Of a DNA stretch of 44,957 nucleotides, positions 34,543 through 43,291 are shown in pieces. The translations under genes and the position numbers were made by a program. This stretch comes from an uncultured Lentisphaerota bacterium (GTDB taxonomy: Bacteria; Verrucomicrobiota; Kiritimatiellia; RFP12; UBA1067), in assembly GCA_900320225.1 (NCBI GenBank), contig ONRL01000010.1, positions 1 to 44,957 on the forward strand, written 5' to 3'. Position 1 is the first letter of the stretch. Each line of letters starts with the position of its first letter. The notes beneath the pieces are model-generated. The model saw nothing but the letters and a program-made list of their open reading frames with translations, was not told the origin of the DNA and made no database searches.

Positions 34543-36687
34543 TCAGAGGTGGAGACGCGTGACGCGGGTCTCTTCGTCCCGGTTAAGAACCTCCACGAAG
34601 TATGGCGCGTGCGCACCACGGCAGAAAAGGCCGTGCACGGCGTCGGCGCCGTCCGTGGCGATAACGTCGCGGACGAGCTGGATCATTGCCTTCGTGATGC
34701 GAAGCCCGGGGATGAACACGGGGATGCCGGGCGGGTACGGCACGAGGAACTGCGAGGCGATGCGGCCCTCGGACTCCTCGATCGGCACGAGCTCGCCGTC
34801 GCAGAGCGCCGCGTCGCGCGGCAACACCACGGGCTGGACGCACACCGCCTCGGCGATGTGCCGCGCGCCCGCCTGCGCGCCGGATGCGGCTCCGATCAGG
34901 TCCTTGTGCTGGCGGCAGACCCGGAAGAGGTACTCGAAGTGCTCCTCCACCGTGCCGGCCGTCACGAGGAAGAGGACCGTGGTGGCGCTGGCCTTCTCCC
35001 ATTGGATGTGCGCCTTGAGGAGCGCCTTCTTGAAGGTGGCGCATGCCGCCGCCGACTTCAGCATCAGCACGATCTTGAGCGGGTCCTTCATGTAGCCGGC
35101 CGCTCGCCATTCCGGCGAACGTCCGGCGATTTCCTCCAGACCGGCGAAACAGGCGTTCTCCGGCTTGCCGCACGTGTCGGCCACGCGCTTGCGGAAAGCT
35201 GCCGTCCAGCGCAGGCGCTCGTCGATCAGCTTCAATCCCTCCAGGCGCATCTGCACGCCCGCGACGTCGAGCGCGGCGAGGAACGGGTAGTGCGGCGAGG
35301 TGGAGTGCCAGTAGCGGAGGATCTCGTGCAGGTCGTGCGAGAACTTCTCGTAGCTGCCGCGCCCGTGGAGCTTGAAGCGCTTGCGCAGCCAGCGGTAGGC
35401 GGGCGACGCGTCCTCCTCCAGCAGCTGCTTGAAGCGCGTGGAGACGTGGATCATCGACGCCTGCGAGAACGCCGCGAGCGTCTTGTGCGTGGACTGCACG
35501 GAGACGTGCGCGCCGCACGTCTCGTTGACGGCGCTGTAGCGCACCGTGTCGTCCTTGCCGCGCCCGAACGTGTAGAAGGGGTGGAAGTTGAGGTGGGCGG
35601 CCCACGCCTCGTCCGCGTAGAACAGCACGCCCGCCCGCTCGCAGAGGCGCGCGATCTCCCACACCGGGTAGAGCACGCCCTCGTAGGTGCAGGTGGTGAG
35701 GACGAGGAGGCGGGGCGTGTCGGCCGCCGCGAGGCCTCGCTGGATGTCCTCCAGCGCCACGGGCCCCCACACGCCCAGGCGGGCGTTCCAGCGGGCGGGC
35801 AGGTAGTGCGGCACCGCGCCCGAGGTCACCACGGCGTGGTGCACGCTCTTGTGGCAGTTGCGGTCGATCAGCACCGTCTCGCCCGGACGCAGCAGGGTCA
35901 TGAGCATGGCCTTGTTCGAGGTGGAGGTGCCGTTCGTGATGTAGCGGCTCTGGGCCGTGCCGAAGATCTCGCTCGTGAGCTTCTGCGCCTCGGAGAGGGG
36001 CGTGCGCGCCTCGGGGCTGGAGAGGTCGCCCAGCGACTCGACGGACACGGAGAGGTCGGTGCGGAAGATCGTCTGTCCGAAGGAGTCGTAGAACCCGCGC
36101 AGGAACGGCGAGTTCGAGAAGGCGCGCCCGCCGTTGTGCCCGGGCGTGTGCCAGTTCGTGCCGGCCTTCGTGGTCACGTACTGGCGCAGCGCCGTGGAGA
36201 AGCGCGGCATCCAGAAGCTCTTGAAGAGATGCACGATGCGTTCGTGGCACTTGGCCGGGCGCGTGAAGACGGAGAAGTCCTTCTTCGTCCAGCGGCGCGC
36301 CGGCAGCGGCACGTCGGGATGGCTGGGACGCGTGACGAGCACCTTCGGGATGGCGGGGAAGAAGAGCTTCAGCCAGGCGCGGAGCGGGCGGCCCTCGACG
36401 GAGTCGGACATGAAGTCGTCGTCGATGAGGAACAGGCAGCACGCGCGTCCGGCGTCCGTCAGCACGCCGCGCGGCCCGCCGCTCGTGAAGAGGGCGCGCG
36501 CGAGGTTCCCGGCCTCGTTCACGGTGACGAGCTTCAGCGGGGGGTAGTCGAGCGGCCCGCGCGCGTCAAACGTCTCGCGGCAGAACTCGCGGAACGCGTC
36601 CGCAAGGCCGTACTCCACCACGGGCAGGTTTTTCACGTCCAGCCGGTGCGGCCGGTGCAGGTAGAATACCGTCAGCGTTCTGATCAT
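34543..36687 (-). CDS. PLP-dependent Orn/Lys/Arg decarboxylase, long form
   Basis: This is a 714-residue protein. It has an N-terminal wing domain (about 1-130, with CCLFLIDDDFMSDSVEGRPL) and a type-I PLP domain: NWHTPGHNGGRAFSNSPFL, FRTDLSVSVESLGDLSSP, ITNGTSTSNKAMLMTLL, RNCHKSVHHAVV, FYADEAWAAHLNFHPF (PLP-ring Asp) and VQSTHKTLAAFSQASMIH (Schiff-base Lys). A C-terminal domain follows. Length and order match inducible CadA/SpeC/AdiA-type enzymes, which convert lysine, ornithine or arginine to polyamines or consume protons in acid; the substrate cannot be told. The ATG at 36687 follows AAAGGCGG. Confidence 0.93.
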   Translation of the reverse strand: MIRTLTVFYLHRPHRLDVKNLPVVEYGLADAFREFCRETFDARGPLDYPPLKLVTVNEAGNLARALFTSGGPRGVLTDAGRACCLFLIDDDFMSDSVEGRPLRAWLKLFFPAIPKVLVTRPSHPDVPLPARRWTKKDFSVFTRPAKCHERIVHLFKSFWMPRFSTALRQYVTTKAGTNWHTPGHNGGRAFSNSPFLRGFYDSFGQTIFRTDLSVSVESLGDLSSPEARTPLSEAQKLTSEIFGTAQSRYITNGTSTSNKAMLMTLLRPGETVLIDRNCHKSVHHAVVTSGAVPHYLPARWNARLGVWGPVALEDIQRGLAAADTPRLLVLTTCTYEGVLYPVWEIARLCERAGVLFYADEAWAAHLNFHPFYTFGRGKDDTVRYSAVNETCGAHVSVQSTHKTLAAFSQASMIHVSTRFKQLLEEDASPAYRWLRKRFKLHGRGSYEKFSHDLHEILRYWHSTSPHYPFLAALDVAGVQMRLEGLKLIDERLRWTAAFRKRVADTCGKPENACFAGLEEIAGRSPEWRAAGYMKDPLKIVLMLKSAAACATFKKALLKAHIQWEKASATTVLFLVTAGTVEEHFEYLFRVCRQHKDLIGAASGAQAGARHIAEAVCVQPVVLPRDAALCDGELVPIEESEGRIASQFLVPYPPGIPVFIPGLRITKAMIQLVRDVIATDGADAVHGLFCRGAHAPYFVEVLNRDEETRVTRLHL

Positions 36688-36795
36688 GCGCAACCGCCTT
36701 TCATGCGCTCGGCCGCGCTGTATTTTCCAGTCATGTCAACGTTCCTCGGAATGCATGCGGCGCATGTCGGACCTTCCGGTTCGCCGCACGCGCAC

Positions 36796-36824
36796 AGTAT
36801 GGCATATTCTCCTCATAAACGCAA
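36796..36824 (-). promoter_or_regulatory. Promoter of the decarboxylase gene, TTGCGT-17-CATACT
   Basis: On the minus strand TTGCGT (36824-36819) and CATACT (36801-36796) have a 17-bp spacer. The predicted leader is about 100 nt. The divergent promoter of the beta-helix gene lies about 95 bp away. Confidence 0.5.
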
Positions 36825-36915
36825 GTGCGACTTTCACCGTCCTGGAAAGGCTTTTGAGAATTCTGCCGATGAAGTATTTGCGGCGCGAGAGGTGCCGGTC
36901 CGTACACCGGAAATA

Positions 36916-36924
36916 TGGTATACT
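36916..36924 (+). promoter_or_regulatory. Extended -10 TGGTATACT of the beta-helix gene
   Basis: TG-G-TATACT at 36916-36924 lies 31 bp before the ATG. A GAGGAA ribosome site is at 36945-36950. No -35 match at standard spacing. The same nine bases occur before kduI. Confidence 0.6.
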
Positions 36925-36955
36925 ATCGTCATCGGAAAGCCAACGAGGAATCAAG

Positions 36956-38899
36956 ATGAAGAAACTTTTTGGAATTGTGGCGATGGTGGTGCTGTCGGCG
37001 GGTGCGGTTGAATACTACGTGGACAGCGCGGCCGGCGACGACGCGGCGGCGGGGACGAGTCCGCAGGCGGCGTGGCGTTCGCTCGCGAAGGTGAACGCGG
37101 CGGAGCTGCGCCCCGGCGACGTCGTGCGCTTCAAGCGCGGCGGGCTCTGGCGCGGGTCGCTCGTGCCGCGTTCGGGCGAACCGGGAGCCCCCGTCACGTA
37201 CACGAGTTACGGCACGGGGACGAAGCCCATTCTCCAGCAGTCGGTTGACCGGTCGCGTCCCGAGGACTGGTTCGAGCTGAAGCCGGGGTTCTGGTCCACG
37301 CGCGTCGCCACGCCGAAGCTGTACGAGGCGGTGTGGGCGCCGCGCGCGGACGATGAATGCGGTCCCTCGTTCCAGGAGGGCATGAAGGGGACGCTGCGGA
37401 AGATGTCCGAGGAGGGAGGCGCGCCGTTCTGGCGCGTGACGTGCACGGGCGAGGGCGCGCGCCGGGGACCGCACCTCATTCAGGTCTGGGGCCCGAAGAT
37501 GGCGAACTTCCCGGGGGGCGTCGTCCTCAAGATGCAGGTGCGCGCGTCGAAGCCGTTCCCGTTCAGGGGCGTGCGGCTCATGCAGGGGAGCTACCCGTGG
37601 ACGGGCTCGCATGCGGGCGACCTCTTGCGGCGTGACCAGCTGGTCGGCGCGGAGTGGCGCGAGGTGTCGGTGCTGCTCACGGAGATCAAGGGCGCGAAGC
37701 TCACGGCCGACCCGTGCTTCCACCTCGCGATCGGCGACGTGTTGCCCGTGGGCGGCACGTTCGACTTCCGCATCCTCGGCGCCTGGCGCGCGGAGGTGGA
37801 CCCGACGGTCTCCATCCCCGCGGACGTGGGCATCTTCATCTGCGACCATGGCGCGCGGTGGGGCGTGAAGAAGTGGCGGAATCCCGACTGGGATGTGCCG
37901 AAGACCCCGAAGTGGGAGAAGTCGGTCCGCATGGAGAATGACCTGGACTTCTGCTACGATCCCGACGACATGCGCGTGGTGGTGAAGTTCCCGCGCAACC
38001 CGGGCGAGGCGTTCAAGTCGATCGAGCTCGCGATGACGCGGCACGTCGTGAACGAGAACGGCCGGCATGACGTGGTGTACGACGGCCTCTGGGTGCGCTA
38101 CGGCGCGGCGCACGGGTTCGGCGGCGGCTCGACGCGCAACATCACGATCCGCAACTGCGACATCTGCTGGATCGGGGGCGGACTCCAGTTCTGGCGGCGC
38201 GACGAGAAGACGGGCAAGGTGCTCTATCCCGTCCGCTTCGGCAACGGCATCGAGTTCTGGGGCAACTGCGCGGGCAACCTCGTGGAGCGCAACCGCCTGT
38301 GGGAAGTCTACGACGCGGCGCTCACGAACCAGGGGCGCAACGACGACGAGACGGACGTCACGTGGCGCGACAACGTGATCTGGAACAGCGAGTACTCGTT
38401 CGAGTACTGGAACGCGAAGCTCACGCGCAACATCCGCTTCGAGCACAACACGTGCGTGGACGCCGGGTCGGGCTGGGCGCACGAGCAGCGTCCCGACCCC
38501 AACGGCGCGCACCTGATGTACTACTCGAACCGGGCGGCCACCACGAACTTCGTGGTGCGCGACAACATCTTCTGCCGTGCGACGGAGTGGACGTGCCGCA
38601 GCGCGCTCGACTGGCGGTATGGACTTCTGCATTCCCGGAACCTCGTGTGGAACGAGGGGGACGTGCCGACGATGCGCTGGAAGGAGGGCAAGGACCGGCG
38701 CCTCTATCCGTGGACGGACTACGTGAAGGAGCTGCAGATGGACCTCGATTCCGTCTTTGCCGAGCCGCAGTTCGTGGATCCCGCGAAGCGCGACTACCGT
38801 CTGAAGCCCGGCTCGCCCGGCTACACGCTTGCCTCCGACGGCGGACCCGTGGGCGCGCGAAACATGCCCGGTCTCGACGGCGACCAGAGCGCGCCGTGA
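36956..38899 (+). CDS. Exported right-handed parallel beta-helix protein, possible polysaccharide lyase
   Basis: This is a 647-residue protein with signal MKKLFGIVAMVVLSAGA. It begins EYYVDSAAGDDAAAGTSPQAAWRSL, a start shared by pectate-lyase-like and chondroitinase-B-like beta-helix proteins, then AELRPGDVVRFKRGGLWRGSL. An inserted jelly-roll-like domain (about 120-310) precedes repeated coil strands (DVVYDGLWVRYGAAHGF, RNITIRNCDICWIGG, NLVERNRLWEVYDAAL, RNIRFEHNTCVDAG and NFVVRDNIFCRA). It ends with FVDPAKRDYRLKPGSPG, typical of these proteins. Its place next to kduI/kduD suggests it cuts a uronate polymer. Catalytic residues are not identified. Confidence 0.83.
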   Translation: MKKLFGIVAMVVLSAGAVEYYVDSAAGDDAAAGTSPQAAWRSLAKVNAAELRPGDVVRFKRGGLWRGSLVPRSGEPGAPVTYTSYGTGTKPILQQSVDRSRPEDWFELKPGFWSTRVATPKLYEAVWAPRADDECGPSFQEGMKGTLRKMSEEGGAPFWRVTCTGEGARRGPHLIQVWGPKMANFPGGVVLKMQVRASKPFPFRGVRLMQGSYPWTGSHAGDLLRRDQLVGAEWREVSVLLTEIKGAKLTADPCFHLAIGDVLPVGGTFDFRILGAWRAEVDPTVSIPADVGIFICDHGARWGVKKWRNPDWDVPKTPKWEKSVRMENDLDFCYDPDDMRVVVKFPRNPGEAFKSIELAMTRHVVNENGRHDVVYDGLWVRYGAAHGFGGGSTRNITIRNCDICWIGGGLQFWRRDEKTGKVLYPVRFGNGIEFWGNCAGNLVERNRLWEVYDAALTNQGRNDDETDVTWRDNVIWNSEYSFEYWNAKLTRNIRFEHNTCVDAGSGWAHEQRPDPNGAHLMYYSNRAATTNFVVRDNIFCRATEWTCRSALDWRYGLLHSRNLVWNEGDVPTMRWKEGKDRRLYPWTDYVKELQMDLDSVFAEPQFVDPAKRDYRLKPGSPGYTLASDGGPVGARNMPGLDGDQSAP

Positions 38900-38900
38900 C

Positions 38901-38937
38901 GGGGGAAGAGCCGCGCCCCCGCGCGGCCGCCCATTTT
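38901..38937 (+). terminator. GC-rich hairpin terminator after the beta-helix gene, REP-like relative
   Basis: GCCGCGC (38910-38916), loop CCCC, GCGCGGC (38921-38927), then CGCCCATTTT. The lead GGGGGAAGA and the closing GGCCGC resemble the REP-like units, so it may be a diverged copy serving as terminator. Confidence 0.6.
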
Positions 38938-38938
38938 A

Positions 38939-38947
38939 TGGTATACT
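38939..38947 (+). promoter_or_regulatory. Extended -10 TGGTATACT of kduI
   Basis: TG-G-TATACT lies 31 bp before the kduI ATG, the same spacing as at the beta-helix gene. The -35 region falls in the preceding hairpin. AGAAGGA at 38965-38971 is the ribosome site. Confidence 0.6.
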
Positions 38948-38978
38948 ATTCAAGTTTTCCAAACAGAAGGAGTTTCAC

Positions 38979-39809
38979 ATGGAAGTACGCTACACGACCG
39001 GCAAAAACGAGTACCGGCGCATGACAACCGAGGAACTGCGCGCGGCGTTCCTCAATACCAAGCTCTACGAGAAGGGCAAGGTGAACCTGATGTACTGCGA
39101 GGTCGAGCGCGGCATCGCGGGCTTCGCGGTGCCCACCACGAAGCCGCTCGGGCTGCCGGCGGGCAAGGAGCTCGCGAGCGACTACTTCTGCGAGCGCCGC
39201 GAGCTCGGCATCCTCAACATCGGCGGCGCGGGCACGGTGACCGTGGACGGCAAGAAGTTCGAGCTGCGTCCGCTCGACGTCCTCTACGTGGGCAAGGGCG
39301 CGAAAAAGGTGCTGCTCGCCTCGAAGTCGGCGAAGAAGCCGGCGGAGTTCTACCTCGCGAGCTACCCCGCGCACAAGGAGTATCCCACGAAGCTCATCAA
39401 GTTCGAGGACGCGAACCACCGCCATCTCGGGACGGTGGAGGACTGCAACGTCCGCACGATCCACCAGTTCATCCTCCCCGGCAAGTGCGACAGCTGCCAG
39501 CTCGTGATGGGATTCACGCGCCTCGAGCCGGGAAGCAACTGGAACACGATGCCGGCGCACACGCACGAGCGGCGCACGGAGATGTACATGTACTTCGACA
39601 TCGCGCCGGACGCCACGGTGTTCCACTTCATGGGCGCGGGCGACGAGACGCGCCACCTCGCGATGCACAACCACGACGTGGTGGTGAGCCCGATGTGGTC
39701 GATCCACGCGGGCGTGGGCACGCGCGCGTACACCTTCTGCTGGGCCATGGGCGGCGAGAACCAGGTGTTCGACGACATGGACGGCATCGCGATCAGCGCG
39801 TTGCGGTGA
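38979..39809 (+). CDS. kduI: 5-keto-4-deoxyuronate isomerase
   Basis: KduI converts 4-deoxy-L-threo-5-hexosulose uronate, released from unsaturated pectin or glycosaminoglycan fragments, to 2,5-diketo-3-deoxygluconate. The protein has 276 residues (E. coli 278). The zinc ligands are all present: His194 and His196 in PAHTHERRTEMY, Glu201, and His243 in SIHAGVGT. Other family sequence includes DYFCERRELGILNIGG and TIHQFILPGKCDSCQLVMGFT. The ATG is set by AGAAGGA. kduD follows after a 77-bp gap filled by an octamer repeat. Confidence 0.97.
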   Translation: MEVRYTTGKNEYRRMTTEELRAAFLNTKLYEKGKVNLMYCEVERGIAGFAVPTTKPLGLPAGKELASDYFCERRELGILNIGGAGTVTVDGKKFELRPLDVLYVGKGAKKVLLASKSAKKPAEFYLASYPAHKEYPTKLIKFEDANHRHLGTVEDCNVRTIHQFILPGKCDSCQLVMGFTRLEPGSNWNTMPAHTHERRTEMYMYFDIAPDATVFHFMGAGDETRHLAMHNHDVVVSPMWSIHAGVGTRAYTFCWAMGGENQVFDDMDGIAISALR

Positions 39810-39815
39810 GCGCGA

Positions 39816-39871
39816 GTTTGATAGTTTGATGGTTTGATGGTTTGATAGTTTGATAGTTTGATAGTTTGAGA
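39816..39871. repeat. Seven tandem GTTTGAT(A/G) octamers between kduI and kduD
   Basis: Seven exact-length 8-bp units: ATA, ATG, ATG, ATA, ATA, ATA and AGA endings on GTTTG. The array ends 15 bp before the kduD ATG, next to its AAGGAAAAGAG ribosome site. Copy number in such an array can change by slippage. Confidence 0.9.
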
Positions 39872-39886
39872 AAGAAAGGAAAAGAG

Positions 39887-40651
39887 ATGATTCTGGATCA
39901 ATTCAAGCTGGACGGCAAGGTGGCCGTCGTGACGGGCGCGGGGCGCGGCATCGGCCAGGCGTACGCGCTGGGTCTCGCCGAGGCGGGCGCGGACATCGCG
40001 ATCGTCGACGTGATCGACATGACCGAGACGGCGGAGAAGGTCAAGGCGCTCGGACGGAAGGTCCTCTGCGTCAAGGCGGACCTCTCGAAGGGCGAGAAGG
40101 AGAGCCCGAAGATCGTCGCGAAGGTGGTGAAGGCGCTCGGCCGCCTCGACATCCTCGTGAACAACGCGGGCATCATCCGCCGCGAGCCGTTCGTGGAGCA
40201 CTCGGCCAAGAACTGGAACGACGTGATCTCGATCAACCTCTCCACGCCGTTCTTCCTCTCGCAGGCGGCGGCGCGCCAGATGATTGCGCAGGGCCAGGGC
40301 GGCAAGATCATCAACATCGGCTCGATGCTCTCGTTCCAGGGCGGCATCCTCATCCCCGGCTACGCGGCGGCGAAGGGCGGCATCAAGTCGCTCACGATGC
40401 TCATGGCGAACGAGCTCTCGAAGCACGGCATCTGCGTGAACGCGATCGCGCCGGGGTACATCGCCACGGAGAACACGCGCCCGATCCGCGAGGACAAGAA
40501 GCGCAACAAGGCGATCCTCGACCGCATCCCGGCGGGCCGCTGGGGCACGCCGGACGACCTGAAGGGCCTCTGCGTGTTCCTCGCCTCCCCGGCGAGCGAC
40601 TACGTGACCGGGTTCATGTACGCGTGCGACGGAGGCTGGCTCGCCCGCTGA
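39887..40651 (+). CDS. kduD: 2-dehydro-3-deoxy-D-gluconate 5-dehydrogenase (SDR)
   Basis: KduD reduces 2,5-diketo-3-deoxygluconate, the product of KduI, to 2-keto-3-deoxygluconate, which enters the KDG kinase/aldolase path. The 254-residue protein (E. coli 253) has the SDR motifs: VVTGAGRGIGQA cofactor loop, LVNNAGI, catalytic Ser146 in NIGSMLSFQGG, and Tyr159/Lys163 in GYAAAKGG. APGYIATENTRPIRED and a C-terminal SDYVTGFMYACDGGWLAR fit KduD closely. The start at 39887 is behind AAGGAAAAGAG. Confidence 0.95.
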   Translation: MILDQFKLDGKVAVVTGAGRGIGQAYALGLAEAGADIAIVDVIDMTETAEKVKALGRKVLCVKADLSKGEKESPKIVAKVVKALGRLDILVNNAGIIRREPFVEHSAKNWNDVISINLSTPFFLSQAAARQMIAQGQGGKIINIGSMLSFQGGILIPGYAAAKGGIKSLTMLMANELSKHGICVNAIAPGYIATENTRPIREDKKRNKAILDRIPAGRWGTPDDLKGLCVFLASPASDYVTGFMYACDGGWLAR

Positions 40652-40661
40652 CGGCTGGACG

Positions 40662-41771
40662 ATGAAGATCCTCACGCGATACATCCTCCGGGAGTTCTGC
40701 GTCCCGCTGTTCTACTGCCTGACGGGATTCGTCTCCATCTACCTGCTGTTCGAGCTTTTCGGCTCGTTCAGCCGGCTCATGGCGGCGAAGCCCGGCATCC
40801 CGGCGGCGGCGGCGTACCTCGCGGGGTATTTCGCGCCGTATTTCCAGTGGATGGCGCCCGCGTGCCTGATGCTGGCCACGCTCTACACGATGTGGCGCTT
40901 CTGCCGGCACTCGGAGATCGTCGCGATGCGCGCGAGCGGCATCGGGTTCTTCACGATCGTGAAGCCGGTGCTCGCGACGGCGGCGTTCATGGCGTGCGCC
41001 GTCGCGTGGGTGAACGAATCGTACGTGCCGCGCCACAGTTCGTGGGCGAAGCGGTTCAAGGACATGCATTTCAGCGTCGCCGATACGGACGAGGCGAAAG
41101 GCGTCCTCTTCGTCAACGAAAGGGCCGGGCGCCGTTGGCAGGCGGACATGCCCCGGTCCCGGAGCGCGCGGGCCCTGGAGAACGTGCGGGTGACGGTGCG
41201 CGATCCCGGTTCGCTGCTGGACCTCTCCGCGCACCGCGAGCGCCGGATTTCGTCGGCCCGCGCCGTCTTCAAGGGCGGGCAGTGGTATTTCTTCGCGCCG
41301 CGCGTGGTCTGGTACGAGAAAGGCGTGGAGACGCAGGACGAGAGCGTGCCGCAGGGTGCCGGCCTGTGGTGTTTCCCCGAGTTCGACGAGCGTCCGGAAG
41401 AGCTGCTGCGGGAGAATTGCGAATGGGCGTACATGTCCACGCGCGACCGGATCGGCTACCTGGAGACGCACGCCAACCTCGAGGGACGGACGCGCCGGCG
41501 GTACCGCTACGACGTGTGGGCGCAGGCCGTTGCGCCGTTCGCCTGCCTCGTCATCACGCTTTTCGCCATCCCGATGGGCATTGCGACGGGACGGCAGAGC
41601 GTTTCCAAGGGCATTATCGGCGCGCTGTCGATGTTCTTCGCGTTCTACGGCCTCTCGATTCTCTGCATGGTGCTGGCCGCGCGCGGGTGGCTGGCGCCGT
41701 TCCCGGCGGCGATCCTGCCAGATCTCGTGTTCCTCGCCCTGGGAATGCGCCTTTTCTGGCGGAACCGATGA
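40662..41771 (+). CDS. LptF/LptG-family lipopolysaccharide export permease
   Basis: This is a 369-residue protein. It starts MKILTRYILREFCVPLFYCL, a classic LptF/G start, followed by FVSIYLLFELFGSF. MLATLYTMWRFCRHSEIVAMRASGIGF is the conserved cytoplasmic coupling segment. A periplasmic beta-jellyroll (about 125-280) contains ERAGRRWQADM and GQWYFFAPRVVWYEKG. Three C-terminal helices include VITLFAIPMGIATGRQSVSKGI. LptF and LptG pair with the LptB ATPase to extract LPS from the inner membrane. It starts 10 bases after kduD but belongs to another pathway. Confidence 0.9.
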   Translation: MKILTRYILREFCVPLFYCLTGFVSIYLLFELFGSFSRLMAAKPGIPAAAAYLAGYFAPYFQWMAPACLMLATLYTMWRFCRHSEIVAMRASGIGFFTIVKPVLATAAFMACAVAWVNESYVPRHSSWAKRFKDMHFSVADTDEAKGVLFVNERAGRRWQADMPRSRSARALENVRVTVRDPGSLLDLSAHRERRISSARAVFKGGQWYFFAPRVVWYEKGVETQDESVPQGAGLWCFPEFDERPEELLRENCEWAYMSTRDRIGYLETHANLEGRTRRRYRYDVWAQAVAPFACLVITLFAIPMGIATGRQSVSKGIIGALSMFFAFYGLSILCMVLAARGWLAPFPAAILPDLVFLALGMRLFWRNR

Positions 41772-41774
41772 ACG

Positions 41775-41804
41775 CTGGACGCGGTGCGTCTTTTTTGATA
41801 TACT
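41775..41804 (+). promoter_or_regulatory. Putative promoter of ispD, CTGGAC-18-TATACT
   Basis: TATACT at 41799-41804 follows a T6 run; CTGGAC at 41775-41780 is a weak -35 with 18-bp spacing. The leader would be about 45 nt. Confidence 0.45.
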
Positions 41805-41855
41805 TCTCTCCAATGATTTCGGTCCATTGTGGACACAAGAGAAAGGTTAGATTTA

Positions 41856-42536
41856 ATGGTGACGGCAATCATCGTGGCGGCGGGGAAGAGCGAGCGGATG
41901 GGCGCGGGAACGGACAAGGCGTTCCTGAACCTCGGCCCGAAACCCGTTCTGGCCTGGAGCCTTCTGGCGTTCGAGCGCTGCGCGGACGTCGACCAGGTCG
42001 TCGTGGTCGTGCGGAAGGACCAGATCGTGGCCACGAAGGCGCTCGTGCGCATGTTCGGCATTTCCAAGGTGCGCGCGGTCGTGGCGGGCGGGCCGAAGCG
42101 CCAGGATTCCGTGATGAACGGACTCAAGGAAGTCGATTCGGACACGCGCGTCGTCGTGGTCCACGACGGGGCGCGTCCGTGCGTGAAGCCCGAGACGATC
42201 GCCGAGACGGTGAAGGTCGCGAAGCGGACGGGCGCGGCGGTGGTGGGCTGCCACATCTGGGACACCGTGAAGTACGTCGAGAAGGGGACCACCGTGACGC
42301 GCACGGAAGATCGATCGAAGCTCTGGGCCGTGCAGACGCCGCAGGCGTTCAGCGCCTCCCTCATCCGGCGCGCCTACGCCGAGGTGGCGAAGCGGAAGGC
42401 GGAGGTCACGGACGACGCCGCCGCCGTGGAGCTGCTCGGCGAGCCGGTGAAGATCGTCGAGACGGACGTCCCGAACCTGAAGATCACCACGGTCGAGGAC
42501 CTGCGCATCGCCGCGGCCGTCGTCTTGAAGAGCTGA
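41856..42536 (+). CDS. ispD: 2-C-methyl-D-erythritol 4-phosphate cytidylyltransferase
   Basis: IspD joins CTP and methylerythritol phosphate in the non-mevalonate isoprenoid pathway. The 226-residue protein has TAIIVAAGKSERMG with the CTP-binding Gly-rich loop and Lys, KAFLNLGPKPVLAWSL, GGPKRQDSVMNGL, VVVHDGARPCV, LWAVQTPQAFSASLI, and the C-terminal TDDAAAVELLG and IVETDVPNLKITTVEDL. Length matches the family (about 230). The start is set by GAGAAAGG. Confidence 0.95.
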   Translation: MVTAIIVAAGKSERMGAGTDKAFLNLGPKPVLAWSLLAFERCADVDQVVVVVRKDQIVATKALVRMFGISKVRAVVAGGPKRQDSVMNGLKEVDSDTRVVVVHDGARPCVKPETIAETVKVAKRTGAAVVGCHIWDTVKYVEKGTTVTRTEDRSKLWAVQTPQAFSASLIRRAYAEVAKRKAEVTDDAAAVELLGEPVKIVETDVPNLKITTVEDLRIAAAVVLKS

Positions 42537-42553
42537 GAAAGGACGCGGATACC

Positions 42554-43291
42554 GTGGGAAGAGTCTACGCCATTCTCGGTGACATCCACTCGAACATCGA
42601 GGCGCTTCAGACTGTGTTGGACGATGCGCGCGCGCAGGGCGCCACGCATTACGTCTGCGTGGGGGACGTGGTGGGCTACAACGCCGCGCCGGCCGAGTGC
42701 ATCCGCGTGGTGCGCGACGAGCTCCAGTGCCCCGTCGTGCGCGGCAACCACGACCACTACGTGTCGTACTTCGACACGAACCTCGCCGACTTCCACCCCG
42801 CCGCCGCCCAGGTGGTGGAGTGGACGCGCAGCCAGCTGACGAACGACGACATGAGCTGGCTGCACAACCTGCCGCTCCAGAAGCCGATCATGGGCTTCAT
42901 GCTCGTGCACGCCACGCTGGACATGCCGGACCACTGGGGCTACGTGTTCGACAACCAGCAGGCGGAGTCGAACTTCAACTACCAGTACACGCAGATCTGC
43001 TTCCACGGCCACACGCACGTGCCGATCATCTACGCGAACACGCCCGGCGGCGTGGTGCACTACGAGGCGCGCGACTTCTCCTACGAGTTCGGCCAGAAGC
43101 TCTTCATCAACGTCGGCAGCGTGGGACAGCCCCGCGACGGGGATCCGCGCGCGTCCTACGTGCTTTTCGACATGGCCGCGCGCCAGATCCGCTTCCGCCG
43201 CCTGGAGTACGACGTGGCGGCCGCGCAGGCGCGCATCCGCGACGCCGGCCTTCCGGACCGGTGCGCCGAACGACTGGAGCAGGGCAGATGA
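42554..43291 (+). CDS. Calcineurin-like metallophosphoesterase (YfcE/MJ0936-type)
   Basis: This is a 245-residue cytoplasmic protein. Metal ligands: GDIHSN (Asp, His), VGDVVGYNAAP (Asp), VRGNHDHYV (Asn, His), LVHATLD (His) and CFHGHTHVP (His, His). NVGSVGQPRDGDPRASYVLFD is the conserved end of this phosphodiesterase group, which includes Ap4A-hydrolase- and cyclic-nucleotide-phosphodiesterase-like members. The GTG at 42554 is preceded by GAAAGGA. It overlaps the next gene by ATGA. Confidence 0.9.
   Translation: MGRVYAILGDIHSNIEALQTVLDDARAQGATHYVCVGDVVGYNAAPAECIRVVRDELQCPVVRGNHDHYVSYFDTNLADFHPAAAQVVEWTRSQLTNDDMSWLHNLPLQKPIMGFMLVHATLDMPDHWGYVFDNQQAESNFNYQYTQICFHGHTHVPIIYANTPGGVVHYEARDFSYEFGQKLFINVGSVGQPRDGDPRASYVLFDMAARQIRFRRLEYDVAAAQARIRDAGLPDRCAERLEQGR

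Noticed and set aside
34534-37011. 825-codon plus-strand frame opposite the decarboxylase
   Set aside because: The decarboxylase on the minus strand has all PLP motifs; the plus frame is a shadow.
41805-41855. Riboswitch upstream of ispD
   Set aside because: The leader is only about 45 nt and shows no stable conserved fold.
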